The notes below the pieces were generated by a model. It was not told where the DNA came from. It made no database searches and was given only the letters and a program-made list of their open reading frames with translations. From assembly GCA_902774265.1 (NCBI GenBank), contig CACYHR010000012.1, positions 1 through 59,664 on the forward strand: DNA of 59,664 nucleotides. The letters are read 5' to 3'. The position numbers and the translations under genes are program-made. Source of the DNA: an uncultured Eubacteriales bacterium (GTDB lineage Bacteria > Bacillota > Clostridia > Peptostreptococcales > Anaerovoracaceae). Shown here piece by piece: positions 1 through 9,192 of the stretch (position 1 is its first letter; each line of letters begins with the position of its first letter).

Positions 1-99
1 TGTGATTGCTGCTGTAAGAGTTGTCTTGCCGTGGTCAACGTGTCCGATTGTTCCGATGTTGATATGCGGCTTGGTTCTCTCGTATTTCTGCTTAGCCAT
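1..99 (-). CDS. tuf: Elongation factor Tu, N-terminal part (cut by window edge)
   Basis: The first 33 codons of EF-Tu are present; the rest lies beyond the window's left edge. The protein starts [20 protein letters not shown] and runs into the P-loop [10 protein letters not shown] that binds GTP. EF-Tu delivers aminoacyl-tRNA to the ribosome. The ATG is preceded on the minus strand by AGGAGG. A tRNA-Thr gene lies about 84 bp upstream in the same direction, matching the widespread tRNA-tuf association. Confidence 0.97.
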   Translation of the reverse strand, partial: MAKQKYERTKPHINIGTIGHVDHGKTTLTAAIT

Positions 100-182
100 A
101 ATTGCATCTCCTCCTAAAAAAATAACGTTATTCTTCTAAAAAATTTAGGGACAAGCGTCCCTGTCCCTGTGCGATTTAACGC

Positions 183-258
<76 letters not shown>

Positions 259-540
259 GCACGACGGTTATTATATTAGCTTATTTGCTGTCATTTTGCA
301 AGCAATATCACTTTATTTTTCATTAAGCTGATTACTTGTAATAATTCAGCGATGTCTGTATTGATATAAGCTAAAGAATCTGCATATCATCATATGACGT
401 GTTCAGCGGGGCCGCTTCAACTCTATTCCAGGTTGCATCATGGTCTCATCACATCACAGTATATACTGTCAGTATGTGACGGCATGTACAGGAGAAAACT
501 CCAACAGGCTCGCCGAAATGGAGCTGGCAGCGCCGTTTGA
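259..540. other. Gene-free stretch left of repeat copy A
   Basis: No complete gene is seen between the tRNA and the first repeat copy. On the plus strand a frame stays open from about 410 into repeat copy A and ends with the residues PEEAFTDTGSFSS and a stop at 580-582. The same tail is encoded in repeat copy F, so the segment may be the decayed end of a transposase-like gene. It has no start codon context and is not called as a gene. Confidence 0.4.
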
Positions 541-655
541 TCCGGAGGAAGCATTTACAGACACCGGGAGCTTCAGCTCCTGAGAGCATCAGTGGGGGAT
601 TGTTACCCACCACTGATGGTCGAAAATGGAACCCGCACATCCGGTGTCTGTTATA
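541..655 (+). repeat. Dispersed structured repeat, copy A
   Basis: This is a copy of the seven-member family. Arms ACAGACACCGG (557-567) and CCGGTGTCTGT (641-651) close a long stem. Inside lie the hairpins GAGCTTCAGCTC and CATCAGTGG...CCACTGATG. The GC-rich terminal hairpin (CCCGCCGCC...GGCGGG in other copies) is deleted here, leaving ACCCGCACATCC. The repeat's right end abuts the stop codon of the acyl carrier protein gene. Confidence 0.85.
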
Positions 656-657
656 AT

Positions 658-879
658 CTACTCTGCATGGTTCTCAATATATTCCACAAGGTCTCCGACA
701 GTGATCATTTTCAGAACATCATCATCGGTTATCTCTATATCAAACTCATCCTCTATCTCTCCGATTATCGAAATGACATCAAGCGAAGTTAGCAGCAGAT
801 CATCTGCGAACGTTGATTCGTTTGTGATTTCCTCTTTTTCTGTATATTTGCTGAGTATCTCCGTTACTTTATTAAACAT
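658..879 (-). CDS. Acyl carrier protein
   Basis: A 73-residue acyl/peptidyl carrier protein. The phosphopantetheine attachment serine is in DDLLLTSLDV, followed by the helix II pattern [17 protein letters not shown] and helix [18 protein letters not shown]. Length and acidity fit the family. Start: AAGGAG lies about 8 nt before the ATG. It is the last gene of the minus-strand biosynthetic cluster and the only intact ACP of three; the other two (near 8.2 and 8.7 kb) are broken copies with a very similar core. It probably carries the acyl or peptidyl intermediate used by the cluster's ligases and condensation protein rather than serving housekeeping fatty-acid synthesis, but that is inferred from context. 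Confidence 0.9.
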   Translation of the reverse strand: MFNKVTEILSKYTEKEEITNESTFADDLLLTSLDVISIIGEIEDEFDIEITDDDVLKMITVGDLVEYIENHAE

Positions 880-890
880 CTTTTTTCTCC

Positions 891-1085
891 TTAATTAATT
901 TTTTTCAACGAAACGCACCCGCGCAGCTGATTATGGATGCGAACCAGCTCGTTAGCTGCAGCCTGCAGCTCGGCAACCGGTATCTGACGCGGTATTATAA
1001 CACTCCCTGTAAGGAGCGCACACTGACCGGCACCTGTTTTATCCGTGAAATAAAAGAACCCCTGCTCGCCATACAAATTATGCAT
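891..1085 (-). pseudogene. N-terminal fragment of a condensation-domain protein
   Basis: A 64-codon frame with a good ribosome binding site (AGAAGGAG, 8 nt before ATG). Its residues GAGQCALLTGSV and ELQAAANELVRIHNQLR align with the N-terminus of the intact condensation-domain protein at 3307-4608 (GLGQACLLCGSA, EMQRAANEIVRINDSLR). It stops right after this block and so lacks the HHxxxD active-site motif. It sits between the exporter and the ACP gene. Most likely it is the remnant of a second condensation gene truncated by deletion; a functional small protein is less likely. Confidence 0.75.
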
Positions 1086-1218
1086 TTATTAATCTCCTTC
1101 TATATACTTATCCTTTCTGCCCTGAACTGACCTAAATCAGGAGTCGCAGATAAGGCTCCGGCTTTTGCCGTTTTAAACCCTAAGCTCATTCCAAAGGGCA
1201 TCGTCAGAATTGTATTTT

Positions 1219-3303
1219 TTATCTGTCAGTCATGCTGTTCTCCGAATCGTACTGCCTGCGTCTGAAGCTGAATGAGTGTACAATGAATCTGTCGAATGTC
1301 ATCAGAAATCCAGGAAGTATGAACAGGACAGCAAAGAGTGAGCAGAGAGTTCCGCGCCCGAGCAGCATACCGATCTGCGCTATTATTCTCTGACTCGAGA
1401 ATATACCGAGCAAAAATCCCATAACTGATACGGCCGTCGCCGAAGTCAGTATGGACACGGCCGTGTCGGATATTGTCTGCACGACACAGTCTTTAGGATA
1501 CAGTCCCAGCGTAAGGCGGTTCTCTCTGTACCTCTGTGTGAACAATATGGCATAATCGACCGTTGCGCCGAGCTGTACCGAACTGACGATCAGATAAGCC
1601 ATGTAGAAAAGCGGTGTGCCCGTTATCACCGAAATCGACATATTGAACCAGATAGCCGTTTCTATCGTCAGCACGAGAATAAACGGCAGCAGCAGATTTC
1701 TCATAGTAAGCAGCAAAACTATGAAGACGGACAGTATAGCGACAAGGTTTACCGTGATATTGTCGGATGTGATCACATTCTTCAAATCATAGACATTGAC
1801 TCCCTGCCCCACCATATAATATTCTCCGGGATAATACTTCTCCGCAGTATCATAGACATTCTGCACAAACGCAAATGTCTCTTCACTTTCAACGGGCAGC
1901 GCGACCGACAGGACGAGTCTGTCATATTCATCCGACTGCAGCTGGCTCGTCAGTGCATCCGGCAGAGCTTCAAACGGCAGCGCTTCTCCGATCACATCAA
2001 CAGGCGCTATTACTGATTTGATTTCAGGGAATTTTTTAAGTTCTCTTACAAATGCATGCTCATTTCCATTGTCGCCCCGCGGCACCATGATCACATAAGA
2101 ATCATTGTATCCGAATATTTCAAGTATCTTTTCGGAATCGCTTCCGCAGCGTGTATCCGTTCCGTAGATCTTCGACGAACCGTAGAGATAGTTATTGTTG
2201 ATGCTTCCCAGAAACGAAGGGACGATAGCAATAACGAACACTATCATCAGAGGCAGTGTAACCCTGCACACCAGTTTTCCCAGCTTTTCGAAAGACGGAA
2301 CAAATTTTCTATGCCGCGTTTTTTCCATCCATTTGTATGTATACAGAATCAGACCCGGCATGAATACCAGCGAGGTAAACAGGCTTATGGCAACTCCCTT
2401 TGAAAGTGCGAGGCCCAGATCTGCACCGATCAGGAACCGCATGGTCGCAAGAGCGATAAATCCGATTACCGTCGTAAGTCCGCTGGATAATATGGAAGAT
2501 GTGGACAGCTTGAGAGCCTCTTTCATTGCTTCTTCGGCCTCTGCATGCTGCCTGCATTCGTTGAATCTGTGTATCAGAAAAACCGAATAGTCGAGAGCTA
2601 CCGCCATCTGCAGTATCATTCCCGAGGAATTGGTAACAAATGATATCTTGCCGAATATCAGATTCGTACCTGCATTCAGCACTACCGCAATACCGAGTCC
2701 GATCATTACAACAACAGGCTCTACCCATGATGTCGTTGTGATTATCAGTATGAAAAAGAGGAAAACAACGGAAATAAGAGTTATTATCAGGACCTCTTTG
2801 ACAGTATTGATGGTGGCAACAACTGTCATTACCGCATTGCCGGACATCATATTGTCCTCCCCTATGAGATCATATATCTCAGGTATGGTCTGTATCTGCT
2901 TTTCTGCGTCCACAGTAAGCAAAAATGCCGCATTTCCATCCTTATAGTACGTTTCCCGCAGGCTGTCGGGATACATATCAAGCGGCATATTCAGAGGGAT
3001 CATGGAATCGAGCCAGGTGACGGCAACAACGCCGTCGACAGCCTCTAACTTCCTTTTGTACTCAAGTGCAGTCTTTCTGTCTGCATCTCTTATGACTACA
3101 CGGCAGTTAGGGATGTTCTCTCCGAATTCTTCGGTCATTACTTTGAGCGATGTAGTTGACGGTGAATCAGGAGGCAGATAGTTCATTATGTCATAATCAA
3201 CATAAACCTTTGTTGCGAGTACGGCGCAGACAGCAGCCGCTGCAACAAAAGCTGTCATAATCACTATTCTGTATCTGATCACCCAGCCGTAAAATCTGTC
3301 CAT
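1219..3303 (-). CDS. MMPL/RND-family exporter (HAE3-like)
   Basis: A 694-residue membrane protein with the duplicated RND architecture: one N-terminal membrane helix (about 13-32), an extracytoplasmic domain (to about 170), five helices, then a second helix plus extracytoplasmic loop (about 370-525) and five more helices. Family signatures are ALDYSVFLIHRF (236-247) and GATVDYAILFTQRY in the second half, as in MMPL lipid transporters. The stop codon of the condensation gene is 3 bp upstream of the ATG, so the two are translationally linked. In this cluster it probably exports the acyl or lipopeptide product. RND proteins of this type in Firmicutes act without an outer-membrane partner. The substrate is unknown. 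Confidence 0.9.
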   Translation of the reverse strand: MDRFYGWVIRYRIVIMTAFVAAAAVCAVLATKVYVDYDIMNYLPPDSPSTTSLKVMTEEFGENIPNCRVVIRDADRKTALEYKRKLEAVDGVVAVTWLDSMIPLNMPLDMYPDSLRETYYKDGNAAFLLTVDAEKQIQTIPEIYDLIGEDNMMSGNAVMTVVATINTVKEVLIITLISVVFLFFILIITTTSWVEPVVVMIGLGIAVVLNAGTNLIFGKISFVTNSSGMILQMAVALDYSVFLIHRFNECRQHAEAEEAMKEALKLSTSSILSSGLTTVIGFIALATMRFLIGADLGLALSKGVAISLFTSLVFMPGLILYTYKWMEKTRHRKFVPSFEKLGKLVCRVTLPLMIVFVIAIVPSFLGSINNNYLYGSSKIYGTDTRCGSDSEKILEIFGYNDSYVIMVPRGDNGNEHAFVRELKKFPEIKSVIAPVDVIGEALPFEALPDALTSQLQSDEYDRLVLSVALPVESEETFAFVQNVYDTAEKYYPGEYYMVGQGVNVYDLKNVITSDNITVNLVAILSVFIVLLLTMRNLLLPFILVLTIETAIWFNMSISVITGTPLFYMAYLIVSSVQLGATVDYAILFTQRYRENRLTLGLYPKDCVVQTISDTAVSILTSATAVSVMGFLLGIFSSQRIIAQIGMLLGRGTLCSLFAVLFILPGFLMTFDRFIVHSFSFRRRQYDSENSMTDR

Positions 3304-3306
3304 TTT

Positions 3307-4608
3307 TTATTTCTTCTTAAGTATATTTCTGAACGACAGCTTTGATTTGTTTGAGCTCTCGTTTTCCCCGTCTATCCTGTTCAGTATCTCTCCTGCTGAA
3401 ATGCTGTCATCTCTGATACCCTCAAGCAGTATGCGCGGCACCTCCGTCAGCATCCTGTTCGCTGATTTATCCGGATATTTGACATTATATCCATAGCGTA
3501 TACGCAGATTACCGGTTCCTCTGTCAACAAGCGTAAATATCATTACAACACCGTGCGCACCGCAGTAATACATCTGACATCTCGCGTCAGGAGCCGCATC
3601 AAGCCTTGCAGCCTCGTAGCTTATCCATACATCGTAAGGCATTTCCCTGAGTCCGAATTCAGTCGCTCCGGATTTTTCATGTCTGAGGCTTGCAAGCATG
3701 GATCTGCTTACAGAAGCGGTATTATCGGCAAACGATGCATCCATATCGCACTCTAGCAGTATAGGTGTACTGTTTACATACATTCCTGTGCTGTTTTTTT
3801 CGCGTATCCCGGTTCGGTTCAGCACTACGGAGCCTACATAAAACAGATCTCTGCGGAGTTCACGGCTCATCCATATCGCGGTTGCCGCCGAAAAAATATC
3901 GTAGCCGGTCACATTGTGATTTTTTATGTAGTCTCTTATCTCAGCGGTCTCTTCTTCGCTGAATTCATATTCGATGCTCTTGCCTTTTTTCGAAATGAGA
4001 GGTTTTTTGGAGAGAAGAGTCTTTTCATTCAGCCTTGCCTTTTCTTCTCTGAAAAATGCTTTTCCCTTTTCGAAACGCTTAGTGCTCTTAAAAGCGGCTT
4101 CACTTTCAACATGTTCACCAAAGCTGTATGCCTCAACTGTTTCGCCCTTCAGTATCCTGAAGAACTGGTTGCCGATCAGCATAACAGTCCACGCATCTGA
4201 GATAATATGATGTATCTTGAGTATCGCACCGTAAGCTCCCGGCATTTTGACAAGCTTCAATTCGAAGAGATCGTGCTCATCATCGATTTCAAGAACCTCC
4301 TGTCCGTATTTTTCTCCGTATCGGTCAAGCTCTTCAAAGCTGTTGAAATGCAGGACCTCGAATTCTCTTTCCCTGAAAGGTATGAACCTCTGCACCGGTT
4401 TGCCGTTCTCTTCCGTAATACGTGTGCGCAGACTGTCGTTTATGCGGACGATCTCGTTTGCAGCGCGCTGCATCTCCGAAATATCACATTCTCCTTCAAC
4501 TATCGCACTTCCGCACAGCAGACATGCCTGCCCGAGGCCGAGCCTGTGTCCGCCGTACATATACATCTGCATTTCCGTCAAATTATACGTCCTGATTTCT
4601 TCTGTCAT
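3307..4608 (-). CDS. Condensation-domain protein (NRPS C-domain/acyltransferase-like)
   Basis: A stand-alone condensation-type enzyme of about 433 residues. The signature HHxxxD appears as HHIISDAW at about 133-140. Such domains form amide or ester bonds between a carrier-bound acyl or aminoacyl donor and an acceptor. The second half has the FGLREMPYDVW and GTGNLRIRYGYN segments typical of the C-terminal subdomain. I chose the ATG at 4608; a GTG at 4620 overlaps the GGGAAGG ribosome binding site and is less likely. It lies between the GH3-family gene and the exporter. It probably works with the cluster ACP, but donor and acceptor cannot be read from the sequence. Confidence 0.85.
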   Translation of the reverse strand: MTEEIRTYNLTEMQMYMYGGHRLGLGQACLLCGSAIVEGECDISEMQRAANEIVRINDSLRTRITEENGKPVQRFIPFREREFEVLHFNSFEELDRYGEKYGQEVLEIDDEHDLFELKLVKMPGAYGAILKIHHIISDAWTVMLIGNQFFRILKGETVEAYSFGEHVESEAAFKSTKRFEKGKAFFREEKARLNEKTLLSKKPLISKKGKSIEYEFSEEETAEIRDYIKNHNVTGYDIFSAATAIWMSRELRRDLFYVGSVVLNRTGIREKNSTGMYVNSTPILLECDMDASFADNTASVSRSMLASLRHEKSGATEFGLREMPYDVWISYEAARLDAAPDARCQMYYCGAHGVVMIFTLVDRGTGNLRIRYGYNVKYPDKSANRMLTEVPRILLEGIRDDSISAGEILNRIDGENESSNKSKLSFRNILKKK

Positions 4609-4702
4609 CTTTCTGTTCACCTTCCCATTATCTTTATTAACTGCCGTTCACGGTTTTTTGCATCGCTGCTTTTGCCGGCCCGGCGGTTTTATCTGGATCG
4701 AT

Positions 4703-6316
4703 TCAATTATCCGCTTCTGTGTTTTTGTCAGCTTCGATGCATTTTACCGCATCAGCACTCCGGTCAGATCCCACCCTGCGCGATCTGAAGTATTCGTATT
4801 GTTCTCCGTTTGCAATGATGCGAAGAGCCTTGAGCTGGTTGCGGGATACATTGCCCTCTCTGAGCTGCTTATCCCTGTACTCCATATAGGTTCCCGGTCT
4901 GACCTCAGTAAGTCTGACAAGTCCTATCTTGTTGTTTGCCCGGTAGAATTCATAATCCCAGCAAATTTCCCGCAGCTTTTCGTCAATGAATTTTCTCAGT
5001 TCCTCTTCGTCCTCACAGCCCGTCGGATGTAATGTCTCATAAAAGATCTCAGGTATAGGCGGTTTCTCTGTCAGGTCGGAGTAAATGCTGTAGTCTTCAA
5101 TATGCGCTCCGATACGCTCCTCAAGGCATTCTATGACCGCCTTCAGGTGATCGCCGGTCAGATGCGTATTGCAGATATTGCATACATGGTTGGCCCTGTA
5201 GGCGAATTCAAGATACGGAAGTTCATTTTCATATCCGGTTACTCTGACCACATCCCTGATCATGTAGCGGTAAAGTCCCGTCTTGTTGGTTAAGACCATC
5301 TCATAAAGATGTCCCTGCTCCAGCTCGTTCAGCAGCAGAGGACGCTGCTTCAGTTCAGCATTCCCGTCACTATCGACCTCGTCACTGCCGTATCCGTCCT
5401 CCCCTACCGGTATGAATTCGTAAAAACCGCCGTCCGGGAAGAGCAGCACGCTCATGTCGTCAAGTCTCATAACTGCGCCGAACATGTTTTCAGAGGACGC
5501 ATACTGCATAAATTCAAAAGAGACCTTATCATCGACGAGTGACCTCATCGTTTCTGTGAACTGGAGGAAATCCCCTGTTCCGATCGCGGCAATCATGCAC
5601 AGATCCTTCCATATGCGGCTTACAAGCGGTCCATCGTCAGGATGATCCAGTATCTCTCTCAGCTCCGCCGCCCTTACAGGATCCGGTTTAAGATCTTTTT
5701 CGAGCTTGCGGCGCAGCCTCTCCGATATATCGACCGAAGGATTGATCTTTCCGGTTTCTATATCATGGATCAGGAGGTCCTTATTGCGGAGTATGTAATT
5801 TACATAGTCCACCATCGCAGTCATGAAAAAGCCGCCGATGAATATGAGATCGGGATCCTGCAGAGCATATCTCGACTTGATATACCTCATATCTCCTATC
5901 TCTTCATTAATAATAGTGTCCGCAGGCTGAGCCAGAAGACATGGAATAAGACTTTTGATCTTTCCTATCGAGTATGTCGTAACAACGCCTATTTTGATCT
6001 TTTTGCCGCTTTTATCCCTTTCATTCGTCACCGGGAATTCCGAAGAAATAAAGCCTTTGCCGTAACGGCGCTTTAACCCGCGTTTTTTCATAGCCGCGTA
6101 CAGATCGTCCGCCAGCATTACAATAGACTTGAAATGCATGAGAAACACGGCTGTCGGGATAAGCTTTCTTCCGCTTACGGTACCGCTCGTCAGAGAAAAA
6201 TACCTGATATTTTTGTTCGTTATCAGATTTCTCTCTCCGTTGGTGACCATTCTGTCGATGTATGGTCTGAAATCTTCATAATTCGTCAGCGGAACCATGT
6301 CCTGATAGTCACGCAC
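4703..6316 (-). CDS. GH3-family acyl-adenylating enzyme, 5' end interrupted
   Basis: A GH3-type (auxin-responsive GH3-like) adenylate-forming enzyme. From the GTG at 6316 it reads 537 residues, with the nucleotide-binding motif SLTSGTVSGRKLIP at 41-54 and the C-terminal GH3 fold ending near 510. Coding similarity does not begin at this GTG: in frame upstream lie KGVNAALLWSGHILGKAF and NKDTEYGRIHRFDEIKSV, which look like the family's usual N-terminus. That extension reaches an ATG at 6523 with a plausible AAAGG site, but a TAA at 6497-6499 interrupts it at codon 9. GH3 enzymes adenylate a carboxylic acid and couple it to an amino acid or other nucleophile. Functional status is uncertain because of the stop. 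Confidence 0.8.
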   Translation of the reverse strand: MRDYQDMVPLTNYEDFRPYIDRMVTNGERNLITNKNIRYFSLTSGTVSGRKLIPTAVFLMHFKSIVMLADDLYAAMKKRGLKRRYGKGFISSEFPVTNERDKSGKKIKIGVVTTYSIGKIKSLIPCLLAQPADTIINEEIGDMRYIKSRYALQDPDLIFIGGFFMTAMVDYVNYILRNKDLLIHDIETGKINPSVDISERLRRKLEKDLKPDPVRAAELREILDHPDDGPLVSRIWKDLCMIAAIGTGDFLQFTETMRSLVDDKVSFEFMQYASSENMFGAVMRLDDMSVLLFPDGGFYEFIPVGEDGYGSDEVDSDGNAELKQRPLLLNELEQGHLYEMVLTNKTGLYRYMIRDVVRVTGYENELPYLEFAYRANHVCNICNTHLTGDHLKAVIECLEERIGAHIEDYSIYSDLTEKPPIPEIFYETLHPTGCEDEEELRKFIDEKLREICWDYEFYRANNKIGLVRLTEVRPGTYMEYRDKQLREGNVSRNQLKALRIIANGEQYEYFRSRRVGSDRSADAVKCIEADKNTEADN

Positions 6317-6548
6317 TGATTTAATTTCATCAAAGCGGTGTATCCTGCCGTATTCCGTATCTTTATTTTTCCTGATTATTTTTTTAAGAGTCCTGTCGCT
6401 GTAGTCCGACGCATTTTTGCTGATATGAAGATACTGTTTGCGGAAGGCTTTTCCAAGAATATGGCCCGACCAAAGGAGAGCAGCATTAACCCCTTTTTAC
6501 AATAATGTATAATTATCTTTCATAATTATGCCTTTTACCTTCCAAATA

Positions 6549-8197
6549 CTATTTTGCTTTTGATTTGTCCTGCTTGAGAAGATATCGCTTTATCTTCATA
6601 GTCGATGTCTTTTCGAACGGTATGTCACGTATCTTAGTATTGCCTATATTCTTATGCTTAGGCATGCTGCGGTTGAATTTCTTTATATCCTCTTCCAGGC
6701 GTATGCGGGCGTCAGAGAAATTCTCCTCGTCAAGATAGAATTCCGCTGTTATCTTTCCGTTTTCCTCATAACAGACGACATCCTTTACATACTCAAGTTC
6801 CTTCAGTTTCTGTTCAAGCTCCTCCGGCATAACGTTCTCACCGTTTGCCAGGATTATAAGGTTTTTCTTGCGTCCGGTTATGTACAGGAATCCGTCAGCA
6901 TCGAGTCTGCCGTAGTCTCCTGTCCTGAACCATTCACCGTCGAACGCCTCAGCTGTCGCTTCAGGATCCTTGTAGTACCCCTTCATCACATTGCTTCCGG
7001 CAACGCAGATCTCACCTATGCCGCGCCGGTCGGGATCTGCGATCTTAACTCTGTTGCACGGGAGCGGTTTGCCTACACTGCCGAATCGAAATTCATTGTT
7101 GCGGTTTACCGAAACGACAGGCGAACACTCTGTTATGCCATAGCCGCAGATTACATTTATACCCAGGGAATAAAGGCCCCTCTGCACGGCGGCATCAAGA
7201 GCTGCCCCGCCGCATATCATGAGCTCGAGCCTCCCTCCGAAATTTTCATGGATATTCCTGAATATCTGCCGTCTCCGGTCAACGCCAAGTTTCATGAGAA
7301 CATCACTCATGAACATTGTCCGCTTGAGCTTGCCGGTCATGCCTGCTCTTCGGGCATTGCTCCAGATACTGTTATACAGCATTTCAGCCATCATCGGTAC
7401 AGTCGAGACATTCTGAGGTCTGTTGTGCTGCAGGTCTTTGACTATGTGCCGCAGATTGCCGCTGATGTGCAGATCTGTAATATATATAAAAATCATAAGC
7501 ACCGCCGAAGCCCATGCGAAAGTATGATGCAGCGGCAGCAGGAGCTGCGTACTCTCACCGCCGGCGCACCTTCCGGTTGCAACCACATCACTTGTCAGGT
7601 TGCCGTGCGTGAGCATAACGCCTTTCATTTTTCCCGATGTGCCGGAGGTATAGACTATACTCGCAAGGTCATCTTCTGTGATGTCGATTTCGTCATAGAC
7701 ATTGTGTCCGGACTCCAGCAGTGTCTTTCCGCGCTCTGCATATACGTAAATATCATCTATCATGTAATATCTGACGCCGCTCAGATCACTGCATTTCTTC
7801 AATTCATCTGTAACGCCGCTGCATTTGTCGGAATAAAATACAGCTCTGCATTCACAGTGCACCGCCAGATCCGTGATCTCATCGACCTTTAATCCCCGGT
7901 CCAAGGTACAGCGACATTACCGCTGTTCATAACCGCAAGAAAGCTCAGGATCCACTCCGTAGAGTTTTCTCCTATCAGAGCTATATTGGCACCACTGAAG
8001 CCCTGATCGAGCAGGAATTCGCCTGCACCGCGCACAAGATCACTGACTTCTTCGAATGTCAGCGGAATGTCGTTCTTGCGGCCTCTGTAAAGGGCCGTAA
8101 CATCCGCTCCGCGATCCTTACCGTTCTGCACCAGCTCGCGCAGCGTCCGCAGATCCGGTATATCATAATATGGATATCCTTTATCTTTGTGCGTCAT
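6549..8197 (-). pseudogene. AMP-dependent acyl/aryl ligase, split by a frameshift
   Basis: An ANL-superfamily ligase of about 549 residues in two overlapping frames. The first frame (8197 down to 7889) is the N-terminus and ends NSGNVAVPWTGD-stop. The second (from about 7904 to 6549) continues LDRGLKVDEI and contains the P-loop YTSGTSGKMKGV, the YGITECSP motif, the hinge WFRTGDYGRLD and the C-terminal catalytic lysine region STMKIKRY. Family alignment expects VAVPLDRG, so one base, probably a T in CCTTGG near 7900, is missing. Everything else looks intact. It probably activates a carboxylic acid and loads it on the ACP. A recent frameshift mutation or a sequencing error are both possible. The decayed ACP copy at 8205-8396 stops 7 nt upstream. 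Confidence 0.85.
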
Positions 8198-8204
8198 TTA
8201 TGAT

Positions 8205-8396
8205 CTACCCCGCGTGGTTTTCCAGATACTTCACAAGGTCCCCGACAGTAATCATACCCAAAACATCCTCATCAGATATTTCTATGTCGAACTCATCTTC
8301 TATGTCGCCGATTATCGAAATGACATCAAGAGAAGTGAGCATGAGGTCATCTGCAAACGTTGTGCGGCTGCCTAAGATTCTGCTCGTAGTAAAGAT
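8205..8396 (-). pseudogene. Decayed acyl carrier protein copy 2
   Basis: The minus strand encodes the ACP core with serine site [10 protein letters not shown], then [18 protein letters not shown] and a C-terminus ending at a TAG (8205-8207). The first 20 or so residues expected from the intact copy at 658-879 are replaced by unrelated codons, an in-frame TGA sits at 8397-8399, and there is no usable start codon. It is 5'-truncated and immediately precedes the ligase gene, where an ACP would make sense as the ligase's partner. Confidence 0.8.
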
Positions 8397-8681
8397 TCAA
8401 CTTTTAACTTATCTTCTCAGTTAATATGATGATCTCATCTGACATAACGCGAACTTCAGACAGTATGCACAGGTGTATGCGTATAATTGTTATAGCACAA
8501 CACAGCTCTTTACACAGAGCTGCCATATGATCCCGGTATCCTGATAATGTGATATTGATATCATTTATTTATCAGCTGACTTATCGGCCGCAAAAGTTGA
8601 TTTTACGCAGTAATTTTAGCATAACAATATCTATTTTTGAACAAAAATAGATAAAGCTTACCTCTGTGCGTATTCTATGAT
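8397..8681. other. Gap between two ACP pseudogenes
   Basis: No gene is seen. A perfect AT-rich hairpin at 8629-8652 (ATCTATTTTTG, AA, CAAAAATAGAT) follows the 3' end of ACP copy 3 in its reading direction and may end its transcript. The remainder resembles no neighbouring gene that I can recognise. Confidence 0.5.
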
Positions 8682-8901
8682 TTATCTTGCATGATTTTCC
8701 GGATAATTCACAGGATTTCCGACAGTAATCATACCCAGAACATCCTCATCGGATATTTCTATATCTTCTATATCGAACTCATCTTCTATGTCCCCGATTA
8801 TCGAAATGACATCGAGAGAAGTGAGCATGAGGTCATCTGCAAAAGCTGATTCGGCTGTAATGCTTTCTTACGTATATTTGCTGAGTATTTCAATTATACA
8901 T
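8682..8901 (-). pseudogene. Decayed acyl carrier protein copy 3
   Basis: A third ACP. A ribosome binding site (GGAGAA) and an ATG at 8901 are kept, but the frame breaks after three codons (ATG TAT AAT TGA). In the shifted frame IEILSKYT is followed by a TAA, then [20 protein letters not shown] and [17 protein letters not shown]. It also carries a small internal duplication (FDIEDIEIS instead of FDIEIS) and ends in NPVNYPENHAR rather than [11 protein letters not shown]. Several independent lesions indicate real decay, not a single sequencing error. Confidence 0.8.
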
Positions 8902-9136
8902 TTAAATTCTCCTTCCATATGCTGATCCCATCTACCCTAAGATGTGATGCAGCGGCATTGCCGCATTACCTGAATTTGAAACAGTAAAAAAGACAGTGCT
9001 CATTCTGCCGAACCCCACGATGATTGCTGTTTTGTATCGCGCATTCCTGAGTAAACAGATATGTGCCTGTCTGTTTAATTGTACTGTTTCTTTCTTTTTT
9101 CGACAAGGCCCGTAAATGTCCGCGCTTTGCCCGATT

Positions 9137-9171
9137 CGGCTTCCCGCTTCAAGTCTTATAGCGGGAAGCCG
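9137..9171 (-). terminator. Strong hairpin after the secreted hydrolase gene
   Basis: A perfect 11-bp stem (CGGCTTCCCGC at 9137-9147, GCGGGAAGCCG at 9161-9171) with a 13-nt loop, about 21 bp past the stop codon of the 9193-11757 gene. No U-run follows on the minus strand, so it may protect the 3' end or terminate inefficiently. The rest of the gap 8902-9192 shows no gene. Confidence 0.55.
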
Positions 9172-9192
9172 TTCATAAGCATTGATTTGGGC

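Noticed and set aside
6491-6523. Stop-codon reassignment explaining the GH3 interruption
   Set aside because: All other genes in the window end at normal stops and show no in-frame TAA, so a code change is not plausible.
6654-7892. 412-codon plus-strand open frame
   Set aside because: Antisense to the AMP-ligase, without protein-like motifs or ribosome binding site.
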